A DNA stretch of 61,732 nucleotides from Clostridium sp. (GTDB lineage Bacteria > Bacillota > Clostridia > Lachnospirales > Lachnospiraceae). The stretch spans positions 1-61,732 of the forward strand of contig JAMPFS010000012.1 in NCBI GenBank assembly GCA_023664325.1, given 5' to 3'. How positions within the stretch are numbered: position 1 is the first letter of the stretch; each line of letters opens with the position of its first letter. The translations under genes were made by a program, and so were the position numbers. A model generated the notes under the pieces. That model was not told where the DNA came from, searched no databases, and worked only from the letters and a program-made list of their open reading frames with translations. Shown one piece after another: positions 40,655 to 48,731 of this stretch.

Positions 40655-41214
40655 TGGATGAAACATTTTTAAAACTATTACAGGAAATGGCAAATATGCC
40701 TGATGTTCCGTGTGATTCCCGGGAACCGGAAAACCCTGTAAACGTTTCCGCAACTGCTGCCACTCAAAAGGCAGAACAATTAGACGATTATGTGACCGAT
40801 ACTTCTTTCGGAACAGATGCCACAATGCCCGCCTATCTGAAATCTCAGATTATAGACCGGGTTCATCAGCCGGATATCCGGCATGCCACGGAACGTTCCA
40901 CTCCCAAAAGCCCCATTTCCAAACGGCTTGAACTCTTTATTTATAGCTGTAAGGTGGCTGGTGCGGTGGCCGCCGCATTCGCAATCATGATTGCCTCTGC
41001 CGCAACACAACAATGGAGCCGGGAAAATGACAGCTCATTTTCATTTGGCGTTTCAAATATGAGCAGGCAATGGAATAGCAAAACCACAAATACGGAAAAA
41101 GATACAATCCGTATAACAGAAAGCCTTAGCAAAAGCAGTTCCGCCTTCACCGGCTGGCTGCAAAACATATCCGATTTTCTGGTGAATAGCAGGGATGATG
41201 GATTCGATACATGA
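40651..41214 (+). CDS. Probable anti-sigma factor, single-pass membrane protein
   Basis: 187 residues. The cytoplasmic N-terminus (about 1-95) contains an acidic helical segment (ETFLKLLQEMANMPDVPC) and a basic helix next to the membrane (SPISKRLELFIYSCKV). One membrane helix (VAGAVAAAFAIMIASAA, about 100-118) leads into a Ser/Thr-rich extracytoplasmic tail. Its position directly after the sigma gene with overlapping start codon is the main reason for the call; no zinc-binding anti-sigma motif is visible. Confidence 0.65.
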   Translation: MMDETFLKLLQEMANMPDVPCDSREPENPVNVSATAATQKAEQLDDYVTDTSFGTDATMPAYLKSQIIDRVHQPDIRHATERSTPKSPISKRLELFIYSCKVAGAVAAAFAIMIASAATQQWSRENDSSFSFGVSNMSRQWNSKTTNTEKDTIRITESLSKSSSAFTGWLQNISDFLVNSRDDGFDT

Positions 41215-41272
41215 CAAATATTCTGTATCGCATGGAGACAAAACTTTTATAAATAGGATTGGAGGTCTTTTT

Positions 41273-41821
41273 ATGACAAAACAAAAAAAGGGATTTTTAT
41301 TATTTATCTGTTCACTTCTCCCGGGTGCCGGGGAACTTTACATGGGATTCCGCAAAATGGGGATGAGCATTACACTGCTCTTTTGGGGCATCATAGCCTG
41401 TGCCACTATCTCAGGGTTTGATGAACTGACATTTCTTCTGCCGGTTCTTTGGCTTTACAGCTTCTTCAATGCGCACAACTTAAAAAGCTTAAGCAATGAA
41501 GAATTTCTGGCAATAGAGGATCACTATATCCTGGTGGACCTTTTAGTAAATGATGCCGAGGTACAAAGCGGCGCCATCATCAAAAAATACCGCGGTCTTC
41601 TGGCTGGAATACTGATTTTATTTGGCGTATGCGGTCTTTTAAACGTTATCATTGACATGTTATACGGCTTTTTGCCTGCTGATGCGCTCGAAATTATCCA
41701 GAATATCAGATATATGATTCCTGGCTTTGCAATATCGCTCGCTTTGATTGTACTGGGCATCAAACTGATTTTAGGAAAAAAGGAGGAACTTTTGCATGAC
41801 GGAACCGAAAACAGCAAATGA
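41273..41821 (+). CDS. TM2-like small membrane protein of the sigma operon
   Basis: 182 residues from the ATG at 41273 (GGAGG 7 bases upstream). The N-terminus (KGFLLFICSLLPGAGELYMG) resembles the TM2 domain pattern Pro-Gly-x-Gly-x-x-Tyr. Four membrane helices are predicted, with a Leu/Ile-rich C-terminal pair. Third gene of the sigma operon; its end overlaps the next gene by 26 bases. Function unknown. Confidence 0.7.
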   Translation: MTKQKKGFLLFICSLLPGAGELYMGFRKMGMSITLLFWGIIACATISGFDELTFLLPVLWLYSFFNAHNLKSLSNEEFLAIEDHYILVDLLVNDAEVQSGAIIKKYRGLLAGILILFGVCGLLNVIIDMLYGFLPADALEIIQNIRYMIPGFAISLALIVLGIKLILGKKEELLHDGTENSK

Positions 41822-42197
41822 AAATCCACAAAAGCGAACTGTCTCCCCCAACGAAGCGGTGGCAGCTTCCAACAAAATTCCACCCGAAAGCAGGCGTGTA
41901 CACCGTGTAGGCTCCATATCCCTGGGAATGATCCTGATCCTTTTAGGCATCTTCCTGTTACTGCGCCTCATGATTCCGGCACTCACCTACACTGTCATCC
42001 TCGACTTCTGGCCGGTAACGTTAATCGTGCTTGGATTGGAAGTCCTGTTTGCCAATTGGCGCAGTGACCGGGTTACGTTTCAATTTGATGGCTGGTCTGT
42101 GTTCTTTCTGTTTCTGATATTGGGCTTTACCATCTGTATCGGAATACTGGATACGGTTCTGGCATACTGGTCACAAAATATTTGGCGCTGTTTTTAG
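41796..42197 (+). CDS. DUF5668 / LiaI-LiaF-like membrane protein
   Basis: 133 residues. A Pro/Glu-rich cytoplasmic tail (about 1-38) precedes LGMILILLGIFLLLRLMIPA and DFWPVTLIVLGLEVLFANWR, a pattern shared with the membrane domain of LiaI/LiaF cell-envelope stress proteins, followed by a third helix. Last gene of the sigma operon; the bidirectional terminator at 42215-42260 follows. A role in envelope stress control is plausible but inferred. Confidence 0.75.
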   Translation: MTEPKTANENPQKRTVSPNEAVAASNKIPPESRRVHRVGSISLGMILILLGIFLLLRLMIPALTYTVILDFWPVTLIVLGLEVLFANWRSDRVTFQFDGWSVFFLFLILGFTICIGILDTVLAYWSQNIWRCF

Positions 42198-42214
42198 TAT
42201 TTGTATGCGTCATA

Positions 42215-42260
42215 AAAAATGTGATGCGTGTAAAAAACACATGCATCACATTTTTTATTT
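42215..42260. terminator. Bidirectional rho-independent terminator
   Basis: AAAAAATGTGATGCGTG pairs with CACATGCATCACATTTTTT. It ends the plus-strand sigma operon and can also serve the minus-strand YgjP-like peptidase gene. Confidence 0.85.
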
Positions 42261-42327
42261 CTTTTTTCACGCAGATTTTTGTCACATTTTCCAAATCATT
42301 CAATTTTATCAATGTATCAGGAATACA

Positions 42328-42903
42328 TTATTGATACCGCCATCCATTCTCCTTGAGCCATCTGCGCCTCGCCATGCAGTCCGGCATATACTCCTCCACC
42401 TTGCTCCAAAAAGCCTTTGAATGATTCGCTTCTATCATGTGGCACAGTTCATGTACCACAATATAATCCACCATTTTCTCAGGCAGTAAAATCACCTGCC
42501 AGATATAAGCAATCGTTCCCTTACTCTTCGTACAGCATCCCCAATAGCTCTTCGCCGTTGTGATTCTGATTTTTTCATAACTTACGCCAATCTTTTCACA
42601 GTAGGCATCAGTCTTTGCTTTCATCAGGTCATAGGCAAGTTCTTTTCGTCTTTCCAGCGGCAGCTCCCGGAGATGCTCCTGCTCCAAAAACTCCTCCTCA
42701 TAATCTTCATACCGCTTCGCCTGCTTATAAATCCAAAACTCCTTTTGCTTTATAAATTTCTCGATTTCCTTATCTTCCATAGACAGCGGCGCCCGCACAA
42801 GAAGCCTGCCTCCACGCGCCACCTGAATCTGGAGCCCTGCTGCCTTTTTCCTTGAAACAACAATATTCAGATGTATATCCTCAATATCAATGGATTCCTT
42901 CAT
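42328..42903 (-). CDS. YgjP-like (DUF45) metallopeptidase
   Basis: 191 residues. Zinc-dependent motif VHELCHMIEANHSKAFWSKV: HExxH with a third His in NHSKAFW, the SprT/YgjP pattern. The upstream half is basic, with TAKSYWGCCTKSKGTIAYIW. Members of the UPF0079/DUF45 group are conserved but poorly characterised. It starts 6 bases from the end of gatB, so it is likely co-transcribed with gatCAB. Confidence 0.9.
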   Translation of the reverse strand: MKESIDIEDIHLNIVVSRKKAAGLQIQVARGGRLLVRAPLSMEDKEIEKFIKQKEFWIYKQAKRYEDYEEEFLEQEHLRELPLERRKELAYDLMKAKTDAYCEKIGVSYEKIRITTAKSYWGCCTKSKGTIAYIWQVILLPEKMVDYIVVHELCHMIEANHSKAFWSKVEEYMPDCMARRRWLKENGWRYQ

Positions 42904-42908
42904 ATCCC

Positions 42909-44339
42909 CTATAATAATTCCTTTAAAATCTGGTTTACCATACCAGGATTCGCTTTTCCTTTCATTGCTTTCATGGTTTGTCCAACTAAGAAACCAATTG
43001 CTTTTTCCTTTCCATTTCGGTAATCCTCAACCGACTGTGGGTTATCTGCAATAACCTGTTCAATCGTAGCGCGGAGCGCGCCCTCATCATTGACTGTCTT
43101 AAGCCCCTTTTCCTCGACATACTTATCAGGATCGATATCCTCCGCAAAAATGACCTCAAATACCTCCTTTGCAACACTGGAATTAATCGCCTGCGAATCT
43201 GCTAGTTGAATGAGCTTTGCAAGATTCTTTGCAGAAAAGCTGATATCATCTGCATCCATTTCCCTTTCCTTCAACAACCGCATCGTTTCCACCATCAGCC
43301 AGTTAGACACCTTTTTCGGATTCGCTCCCAGTGCCACTGTCTCCTCGAACAGATCTGCCAGCTTCTTTGTGCCGGTCAGAATATCCGCATCATATTCCGG
43401 AAGCTCAAATTCCTCCTGATAACGAACCTTTTTCTCTTCACGAAACTCCGGCTGCTTACTCTTAATCTCCTCCAGCCACTCATCGCTAATCAGAATCGGC
43501 ACCAGATCCGGATCAGGGAAATAGCGGTAATCCTGGGCATCCTCCTTTGACCGCATTGCATAGGAGTATTCTTTCGTATCATCCCATCTCCTGGTTTCCT
43601 GCATAACCTCTTTTCCCGCCTCCAATAAATCAATCTGGCGTTCCCTCTCATTTTCAATTGCTCTTGCAATTGCCTTAAAGGAGTTCAGATTCTTCATCTC
43701 CGTACGGGTTCCCAATTCCTCTGTGCCTGCCTCACGGATAGACAGGTTAACATCTGCCCGCATGGAGCCTTCATTGAGTTTACAATCCGAAGCCCCAAGA
43801 TACTGGATTGTGGTTCTCAGCTTGTCAAGGTAAGCAATAACCTCCTGCGCAGAACGCATATCCGGCTCCGACACAATCTCGATGAGCGGTACGCCGGAAC
43901 GGTTGTAATCCACTAAGGAACTGTCCGTATATGGGTCATGAATGAGCTTTCCTGCATCCTCCTCCATGTGTATCTCATGGATTCCAATGTATTTTTTCTT
44001 TCCTTCCACCTCAATCTCTACCTTACCGTTCCGGCAGATTGGATAATATAACTGCGAAATCTGATAGTTCTGTGGATTGTCAGGATAAAAATAATTTTTC
44101 CGGTCAAATTTACAATTCTTTGTAATGGTACAATTTGTTGCCAGACCAACGGCAATTGCCTTATTCACCACCTCTTTATTGAGTACCGGCAGGGAACCCG
44201 GCATTCCGGTACAGACAGGGCATGTATGCGTATTCGGCGCGCCGCCAAAGGCGGTAGAACATCCACAGAAAATCTTTGTCTTTGTCGCTAATTCCACATG
44301 CACTTCCAAACCAATGACTGTTTCATATACTTTCTCCAT
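42909..44339 (-). CDS. gatB: Aspartyl/glutamyl-tRNA(Asn/Gln) amidotransferase subunit B
   Basis: 476 residues, full length. Begins VIGLEVHVELATKTKIFCGC, with Cys residues for a metal site and PVCTGMPGSLPVLN. The kinase-like core includes RADVNLSIREAGTEELGTRT and TRRWDDTKEYSYAMRSKEDA. The C-terminal helical/YqeY tail ends KAMKGKANPGMVNQILKELL. It transamidates mischarged Glu-tRNA(Gln) or Asp-tRNA(Asn) with GatA and GatC. Starts 2 bases beyond gatA stop, same operon. Confidence 0.98.
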   Translation of the reverse strand: MEKVYETVIGLEVHVELATKTKIFCGCSTAFGGAPNTHTCPVCTGMPGSLPVLNKEVVNKAIAVGLATNCTITKNCKFDRKNYFYPDNPQNYQISQLYYPICRNGKVEIEVEGKKKYIGIHEIHMEEDAGKLIHDPYTDSSLVDYNRSGVPLIEIVSEPDMRSAQEVIAYLDKLRTTIQYLGASDCKLNEGSMRADVNLSIREAGTEELGTRTEMKNLNSFKAIARAIENERERQIDLLEAGKEVMQETRRWDDTKEYSYAMRSKEDAQDYRYFPDPDLVPILISDEWLEEIKSKQPEFREEKKVRYQEEFELPEYDADILTGTKKLADLFEETVALGANPKKVSNWLMVETMRLLKEREMDADDISFSAKNLAKLIQLADSQAINSSVAKEVFEVIFAEDIDPDKYVEEKGLKTVNDEGALRATIEQVIADNPQSVEDYRNGKEKAIGFLVGQTMKAMKGKANPGMVNQILKELL

Positions 44340-44341
44340 GA

Positions 44342-45811
44342 TTACGCCTCCTTTTCCACTGCAAATGCAGGCCGTTCATACGATCTTGTCTGTTCATATG
44401 CGTAAGCTGCCCGGATAATACTCTTTTCATCAAAATGTTTTCCCAGCAATTGCAAACCAATCGGCAATCCATTGCTGTCTCGTCCGCAAGGGAGGGAAAT
44501 ACCCGGCAGCCCGGCAAGATTCACTGATACAGTATAAATATCGCCCAAATACATCTTAATCGGATCGCTTAAAGATTCTCCCATCTTGAGCGCTGTGGTC
44601 GGCGCAACCGGCCCTAAAATCACATCATACTTCTCAAATGCCTTATCAAATGCCTGCTTAATCAATGCTTTTGTCCGAAGCGCCTTCATATAATACGCAT
44701 CAAAATATCCGGAAGAAAGGACAAAGGATCCAAGCATAATGCGTCTCTTTACTTCTGCGCCAAAACCCTCGGAACGTGTTTTTTTATACATATTGTGAAG
44801 ATCGCTAAACTCTTTTGTCCGGTAACCATATTTCACACCGTCAAAACGCTCCAAATTGGAGCTTGCCTCTGCTGAGGCAATGATATAGTAAGCCGGAATG
44901 GCATACTCCACCAGGCTTAAATCAAATTCCTCTACGACAGCCCCTTTCGCCTCTAATGCCTTTACGGCTGCCATCACATGCTCTCTTACCTCCAAATCTA
45001 AGCCCTCTCCAAAATAATCTCTTGGAATCCCTATTTTCATCCCGGTCACATCATCCACAAGCGCTTTCGTGAAATCATCATTTGCTTCTTTGACAGAGGT
45101 GGAGTCCCTGTCATCCTTTCCGCATATTGCCTCCAAAATAACCGCACAGTCTGTCACATCCTTAGCAATCGGTCCAATCTGGTCTAAGGATGAACCATAT
45201 GCAATCAGACCATAACGTGACACACGGCCATAAGTGGGTTTGATTCCGGTCACGCCACAAAAGCCAGCCGGCTGGCGGATGCTTCCACCGGTATCGGAAC
45301 CCAACGCATATGGAACCTCCTCTGCTGCAACCGCTGCCGCTGAACCTCCGGAGGATCCTCCGGGAACCCTGTTCAAATCCCACGGATTTCTTGTCTCTCC
45401 ATAATAAGAAGTCTCGGTAGTGGAACCCATTGCAAACTCGTCCATATTCGTCTTGCCAAGTACAACAGCTCCTGCTGCCATAAGTTTTTCGACTGCTGTC
45501 GCCGTGTATGTCGGCTTGAAATTTTCAAGAATTTTGGAGGAACAGGTGGTTAACATCCCCTCTATGCACATATTGTCCTTGATTCCAACCGGAACACCTG
45601 CAAGCGGGCCTGTCAGTTTTCCCTCCTCTATCAGCTTCTGTACTTCTTCCGCTCTTTTTAAAGCGCCTTCCCTGTCAACCGTGACAAATGCATTGATATC
45701 TTTATCCTTTGCCTCAAGACAATCCAGATATGCAGCAGTTGCCTCCACAACAGATATCTCTTTATTCTTAATCTTCTTGCCAAGCTCTACGGCAGTTAAA
45801 CTCATATCCAT
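44342..45811 (-). CDS. gatA: Glutamyl-tRNA(Gln) amidotransferase subunit A
   Basis: 489 residues. Amidase-signature enzyme: catalytic Lys in VPVGIKDNMC, the Ser-cis-Ser pair and Gly-rich signature in VPGGSSGGSAAAVAAEEVPY, and ALGSDTGGSIRQPAGFCGVT. It releases ammonia from glutamine for GatB. It lies 12 bases past gatC and is followed at once by gatB. Confidence 0.98.
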   Translation of the reverse strand: MDMSLTAVELGKKIKNKEISVVEATAAYLDCLEAKDKDINAFVTVDREGALKRAEEVQKLIEEGKLTGPLAGVPVGIKDNMCIEGMLTTCSSKILENFKPTYTATAVEKLMAAGAVVLGKTNMDEFAMGSTTETSYYGETRNPWDLNRVPGGSSGGSAAAVAAEEVPYALGSDTGGSIRQPAGFCGVTGIKPTYGRVSRYGLIAYGSSLDQIGPIAKDVTDCAVILEAICGKDDRDSTSVKEANDDFTKALVDDVTGMKIGIPRDYFGEGLDLEVREHVMAAVKALEAKGAVVEEFDLSLVEYAIPAYYIIASAEASSNLERFDGVKYGYRTKEFSDLHNMYKKTRSEGFGAEVKRRIMLGSFVLSSGYFDAYYMKALRTKALIKQAFDKAFEKYDVILGPVAPTTALKMGESLSDPIKMYLGDIYTVSVNLAGLPGISLPCGRDSNGLPIGLQLLGKHFDEKSIIRAAYAYEQTRSYERPAFAVEKEA

Positions 45812-45823
45812 TCTCTATCCCTC

Positions 45824-46111
45824 CTAATCAAAGGTCTTTGGAACCTTGTACGCTCCATCCTTTTGTTCCGGCGCATTTTTCAACATATTCTCTCTGTCAT
45901 CTTCATTTACCACCACATCTTCACGGAATACATTGTGTACAGAAAATGTATGGCTCATCGGCTCTACCCCATCTGTATCCAATTCATTTAACTTGCCCAC
46001 ATACTCCAACATGTTTGACATATCCTGCTTTGCCTGCTCCTTTTCCTCATCCGAAAGCTCTAACTTTGCAAGGATCCCAACATAATCAATTGTCTCGTCT
46101 GTAATCTGCAT
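45824..46111 (-). CDS. gatC: Asp/Glu-tRNA amidotransferase subunit C
   Basis: 95 residues from the ATG at 46109-46111 (GGAGGG upstream). Typical GatC: DETIDYVGILAKLELSDEEK, DMSNMLEYVGKLNELDTDGV and VFREDVVVNEDDRENMLKNA, ending APEQKDGAYKVPKTFD. It stabilises the GatAB complex. First gene of the gatCAB operon, with the promoter at 46233-46261. Confidence 0.96.
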   Translation of the reverse strand: MQITDETIDYVGILAKLELSDEEKEQAKQDMSNMLEYVGKLNELDTDGVEPMSHTFSVHNVFREDVVVNEDDRENMLKNAPEQKDGAYKVPKTFD

Positions 46112-46232
46112 TTTATTCCCTCCTGGCTCTATTATTCTATTACAATCCCATGCCTCTGAAAATCTCATTGATTTCCTGTTACCGGAACTTTTCTATGCAA
46201 TATTTCCAAAATTGCCCAGAAATCCAATGTTT

Positions 46233-46261
46233 AGTTTAATAGATATTCTTTCCCATGTCAA
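46233..46261 (-). promoter_or_regulatory. Predicted promoter of gatCAB
   Basis: Minus-strand TTGACA (46256-46261), 17-base spacer, TAAACT (46233-46238). Confidence 0.65.
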
Positions 46262-46347
46262 CCAATTCGTCCATTTCCTTTTAAAACAAAGTTTTATTGC
46301 AAAATATCCCAAAATCACATATATTAATAAATAATTTTGTTCCATGC

Positions 46348-46376
46348 TTGAAATACCTCGGCAAATACGATAAAAT
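46348..46376 (+). promoter_or_regulatory. Predicted promoter of the DHH phosphoesterase gene
   Basis: TTGAAA (46348-46353), 17-base spacer, TAAAAT (46371-46376), about 30 bases before the start codon. The two divergent promoters share the 46112-46405 gap. Confidence 0.6.
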
Positions 46377-46405
46377 AAGAAGAAAAACCTACGGGGAGGT
46401 ATCAC

Positions 46406-47317
46406 ATGAGATTAGTAACACGTTCCGATTTTGACGGACTTGCCTGCGGCGCATTATTACTGGAGGCTGGCATTATTGATTCCTGGACATTTGCACATCC
46501 AAAGGACTTACAGGACGGTTTGGTTCCAATTGATGAGAATGACTGTCTTGCAAATGTTCCTTATGTGGAGGGCTGTGGTCTTTGGTTTGACCACCACTCC
46601 AGCGAGCATGAACGTCAGCAGTTAGAAGGCAAGTACAAGGGGGAGAGCCGTATCACTCCTTCCTGCGCCAGAATCATTTATGATTATTATGGAGGGCAGG
46701 AGCGTTTCGGTCATTTTGATGAGATGATGGTGGCTGTTGACAAGGTAGATTCCGGCAATCTTACAATTGATGAAGTTCAAAATCCTACCGGTTGGATTTT
46801 AGTTGGTTTTTTAATGGATCCAAGAACCGGTCTTGGAAGATGGCGTAACTTTACGATTCCAAACTATAAGTTAATGGAAGAGTTGATGCAGGCATGCCGC
46901 ACAATGAGTACAGAAGAGATTTTAAACCTCTCCGATGTAAAAGAGCGTATCGACGTATACTTTGAACAGACAGAGAAATTCAAAGAAATGGTGACAGCGC
47001 ATACCCGTGTCGAGGGTGATGTTATTATTTCTGACTTACGCGGAGTAGATCCCATTTATTCCGGCAACCGTTTCATGATTTACAGTATGTATCCTGAGCA
47101 GAATATTTCTGCATGGATTGTAAACGGCAAAGGCGGACACGGCTGTTCGGCTGCGGTTGGATACAGCATCCTGAACCGCACCGCAACCTTAGATGTCGGA
47201 CATCTTATGTTGAAATACGGCGGCGGTGGACACAAGGCTGTGGGAACCTGTCAGTTTACAGACGAGAATATGGAGACCGAGCTTCCGAAAATGCTGGAAG
47301 AATTAATCAAGGGTTAA
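46406..47317 (+). CDS. DHH-family phosphoesterase
   Basis: 303 residues. The DHH core is TRSDFDGLACGALLLEA (metal-binding Asp residues), VEGCGLWFDHHSSEHERQQL (the DHH triad) and AVDKVDSGNL. The DHHA1 domain ends LMLKYGGGGHKAVGTCQF, the Gly-Gly-Gly-His phosphate-binding element. Known relatives include RecJ, exopolyphosphatases and NrnA-type oligoribonucleases or pAp phosphatases; the exact substrate is not determined here. Monocistronic, followed by the terminator at 47404-47442. Confidence 0.9.
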   Translation: MRLVTRSDFDGLACGALLLEAGIIDSWTFAHPKDLQDGLVPIDENDCLANVPYVEGCGLWFDHHSSEHERQQLEGKYKGESRITPSCARIIYDYYGGQERFGHFDEMMVAVDKVDSGNLTIDEVQNPTGWILVGFLMDPRTGLGRWRNFTIPNYKLMEELMQACRTMSTEEILNLSDVKERIDVYFEQTEKFKEMVTAHTRVEGDVIISDLRGVDPIYSGNRFMIYSMYPEQNISAWIVNGKGGHGCSAAVGYSILNRTATLDVGHLMLKYGGGGHKAVGTCQFTDENMETELPKMLEELIKG

Positions 47318-47403
47318 AAGAAGCAACATCTGACATCATCAAAGCAGGTTCCGCTATCTCCCAAACTGCTATATGCAAAGGGATACAATGCGAAACACTC
47401 CAT

Positions 47404-47442
47404 GAAAAAACGGGATGCCATACATTTTGGCATCCCGTTTTT
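47404..47442. terminator. Bidirectional rho-independent terminator
   Basis: AAAAAACGGGATGCC pairs with GGCATCCCGTTTTT. It terminates the DHH gene from the left and the transporter cluster from the right. Confidence 0.9.
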
Positions 47443-47452
47443 ATATGTATTT

Positions 47453-48715
47453 TCAGGATTCCTCCCACTCTTCATCCTCAGGCTCATCCTGCCAGTCCTC
47501 AGACTGAAAGAATTGTTCCATTTCATCTTCTATCCCGAAATCCTCATCCGTTTCCGGTACACTCTCCTCCTCGGATTCTTCCAATTGCGCCATCTGTTCC
47601 CGCTTTCTCTCCTCTTTGGCAATCTGTTTTTCCCGGAACTGCTCATATGCCGACCGGATAAGGCTTCCCACTGTCCACGTCCTCCGATTCCAGATCCGGT
47701 ATAAGCATACCACAAGGCAAATCACAGGAAACAGCAATAACATGCAGCGAATTATGAGTAAACGGATCTGCTTATCCACTATTACCCGCGCGATATTTTC
47801 CCAAAAAGGATATCCCACACTGTTCGTTCTCATGCTTCTGTATCTGCTGCCCGCAAAATTTTCAAATAATTTCATGCTTTGGAAGCGGTTGCTGTTTTCA
47901 ATCACTTCGCAGCTGTCAAAATTCAATGGGTTCTTCTCCGCATCCTTGAGTGTGTCAGAATCATCCATTTCCTCCTGTCCACATGCGGATTTCAATGCAT
48001 AAAAGGCATAATTGCTAATCGGGTTCGGCATGACCGCCTCATAACAGGTGATCTTTAATTCCTCCTGCTGTTCCTTTATGGTGTCATATGTCACATATAT
48101 GCGGTTGTCGGTTCCATAAGCTGTCTTATATAAAGAATCTTCATCGACAGCCACTACGCCTGCCACCACATAAATGCGGTCTCCAATCCAAAGCTGCATG
48201 CCGACAATATCATTCGAGCCAAACAGCGCCCATGCGAGATTTTCATCTAAAATCACTCTGTCATGGTTTAAATCCTCTCCTGAAATATATCCTCCGGATA
48301 AAAGAGGCATTGGATGGAATAAAAAGAAATCATTTCCAACACCCACTACTGTGACAGACAGTGTATTGCTGTCCTTGCGAACCTCTGCCTTACACTCTCC
48401 GCTATATGCATCAATCAGCACCCTTCCGGAAGCATCCCTGTCATAATAAGAATCGTTTGACAGCTTTTGCAGCAGAGAATTCCGCATTCCCTTCACCTCA
48501 TCAGACTGCACATTCCGATCCGGTGAAAAAAAGGCGCTGACCTGGGCATAGGTTTCATCTTTATTTGTCCAACGGCTGGCTGCCTGCTGTGAATAAAGCG
48601 GTGCAGTTTCCCGATGCGCCACAACCGTTACCAGCAAAAAAACCATGAGAAAAATCCCGTTTACGACTAGGAGAATACATTGCTTACGATTCAAATTCCA
48701 TTTAAGCTTCTTCAT
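47453..48715 (-). CDS. MacB-core domain membrane protein, export system component
   Basis: 420 residues. One N-terminal membrane helix (QCILLVVNGIFLMVFLLVTV), then an extracytoplasmic region with the MacB periplasmic-core pattern (SVTVVGVGNDFFLFHPMPLL, EDLNHDRVILDENLAWALFG, MQLWIGDRIYVVAGVVAVDE). A second helix (IIRCMLLLFPVICLVVCLYR) leads into a long acidic cytoplasmic tail. The multi-helix FtsX domain normally present in MacB is missing, so it may act as an accessory or pair with a partner elsewhere. It follows the HlyD-like gene by 16 bases. Confidence 0.7.
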   Translation of the reverse strand: MKKLKWNLNRKQCILLVVNGIFLMVFLLVTVVAHRETAPLYSQQAASRWTNKDETYAQVSAFFSPDRNVQSDEVKGMRNSLLQKLSNDSYYDRDASGRVLIDAYSGECKAEVRKDSNTLSVTVVGVGNDFFLFHPMPLLSGGYISGEDLNHDRVILDENLAWALFGSNDIVGMQLWIGDRIYVVAGVVAVDEDSLYKTAYGTDNRIYVTYDTIKEQQEELKITCYEAVMPNPISNYAFYALKSACGQEEMDDSDTLKDAEKNPLNFDSCEVIENSNRFQSMKLFENFAGSRYRSMRTNSVGYPFWENIARVIVDKQIRLLIIRCMLLLFPVICLVVCLYRIWNRRTWTVGSLIRSAYEQFREKQIAKEERKREQMAQLEESEEESVPETDEDFGIEDEMEQFFQSEDWQDEPEDEEWEES

Positions 48716-48731
48716 AATAATCTCCTATCTC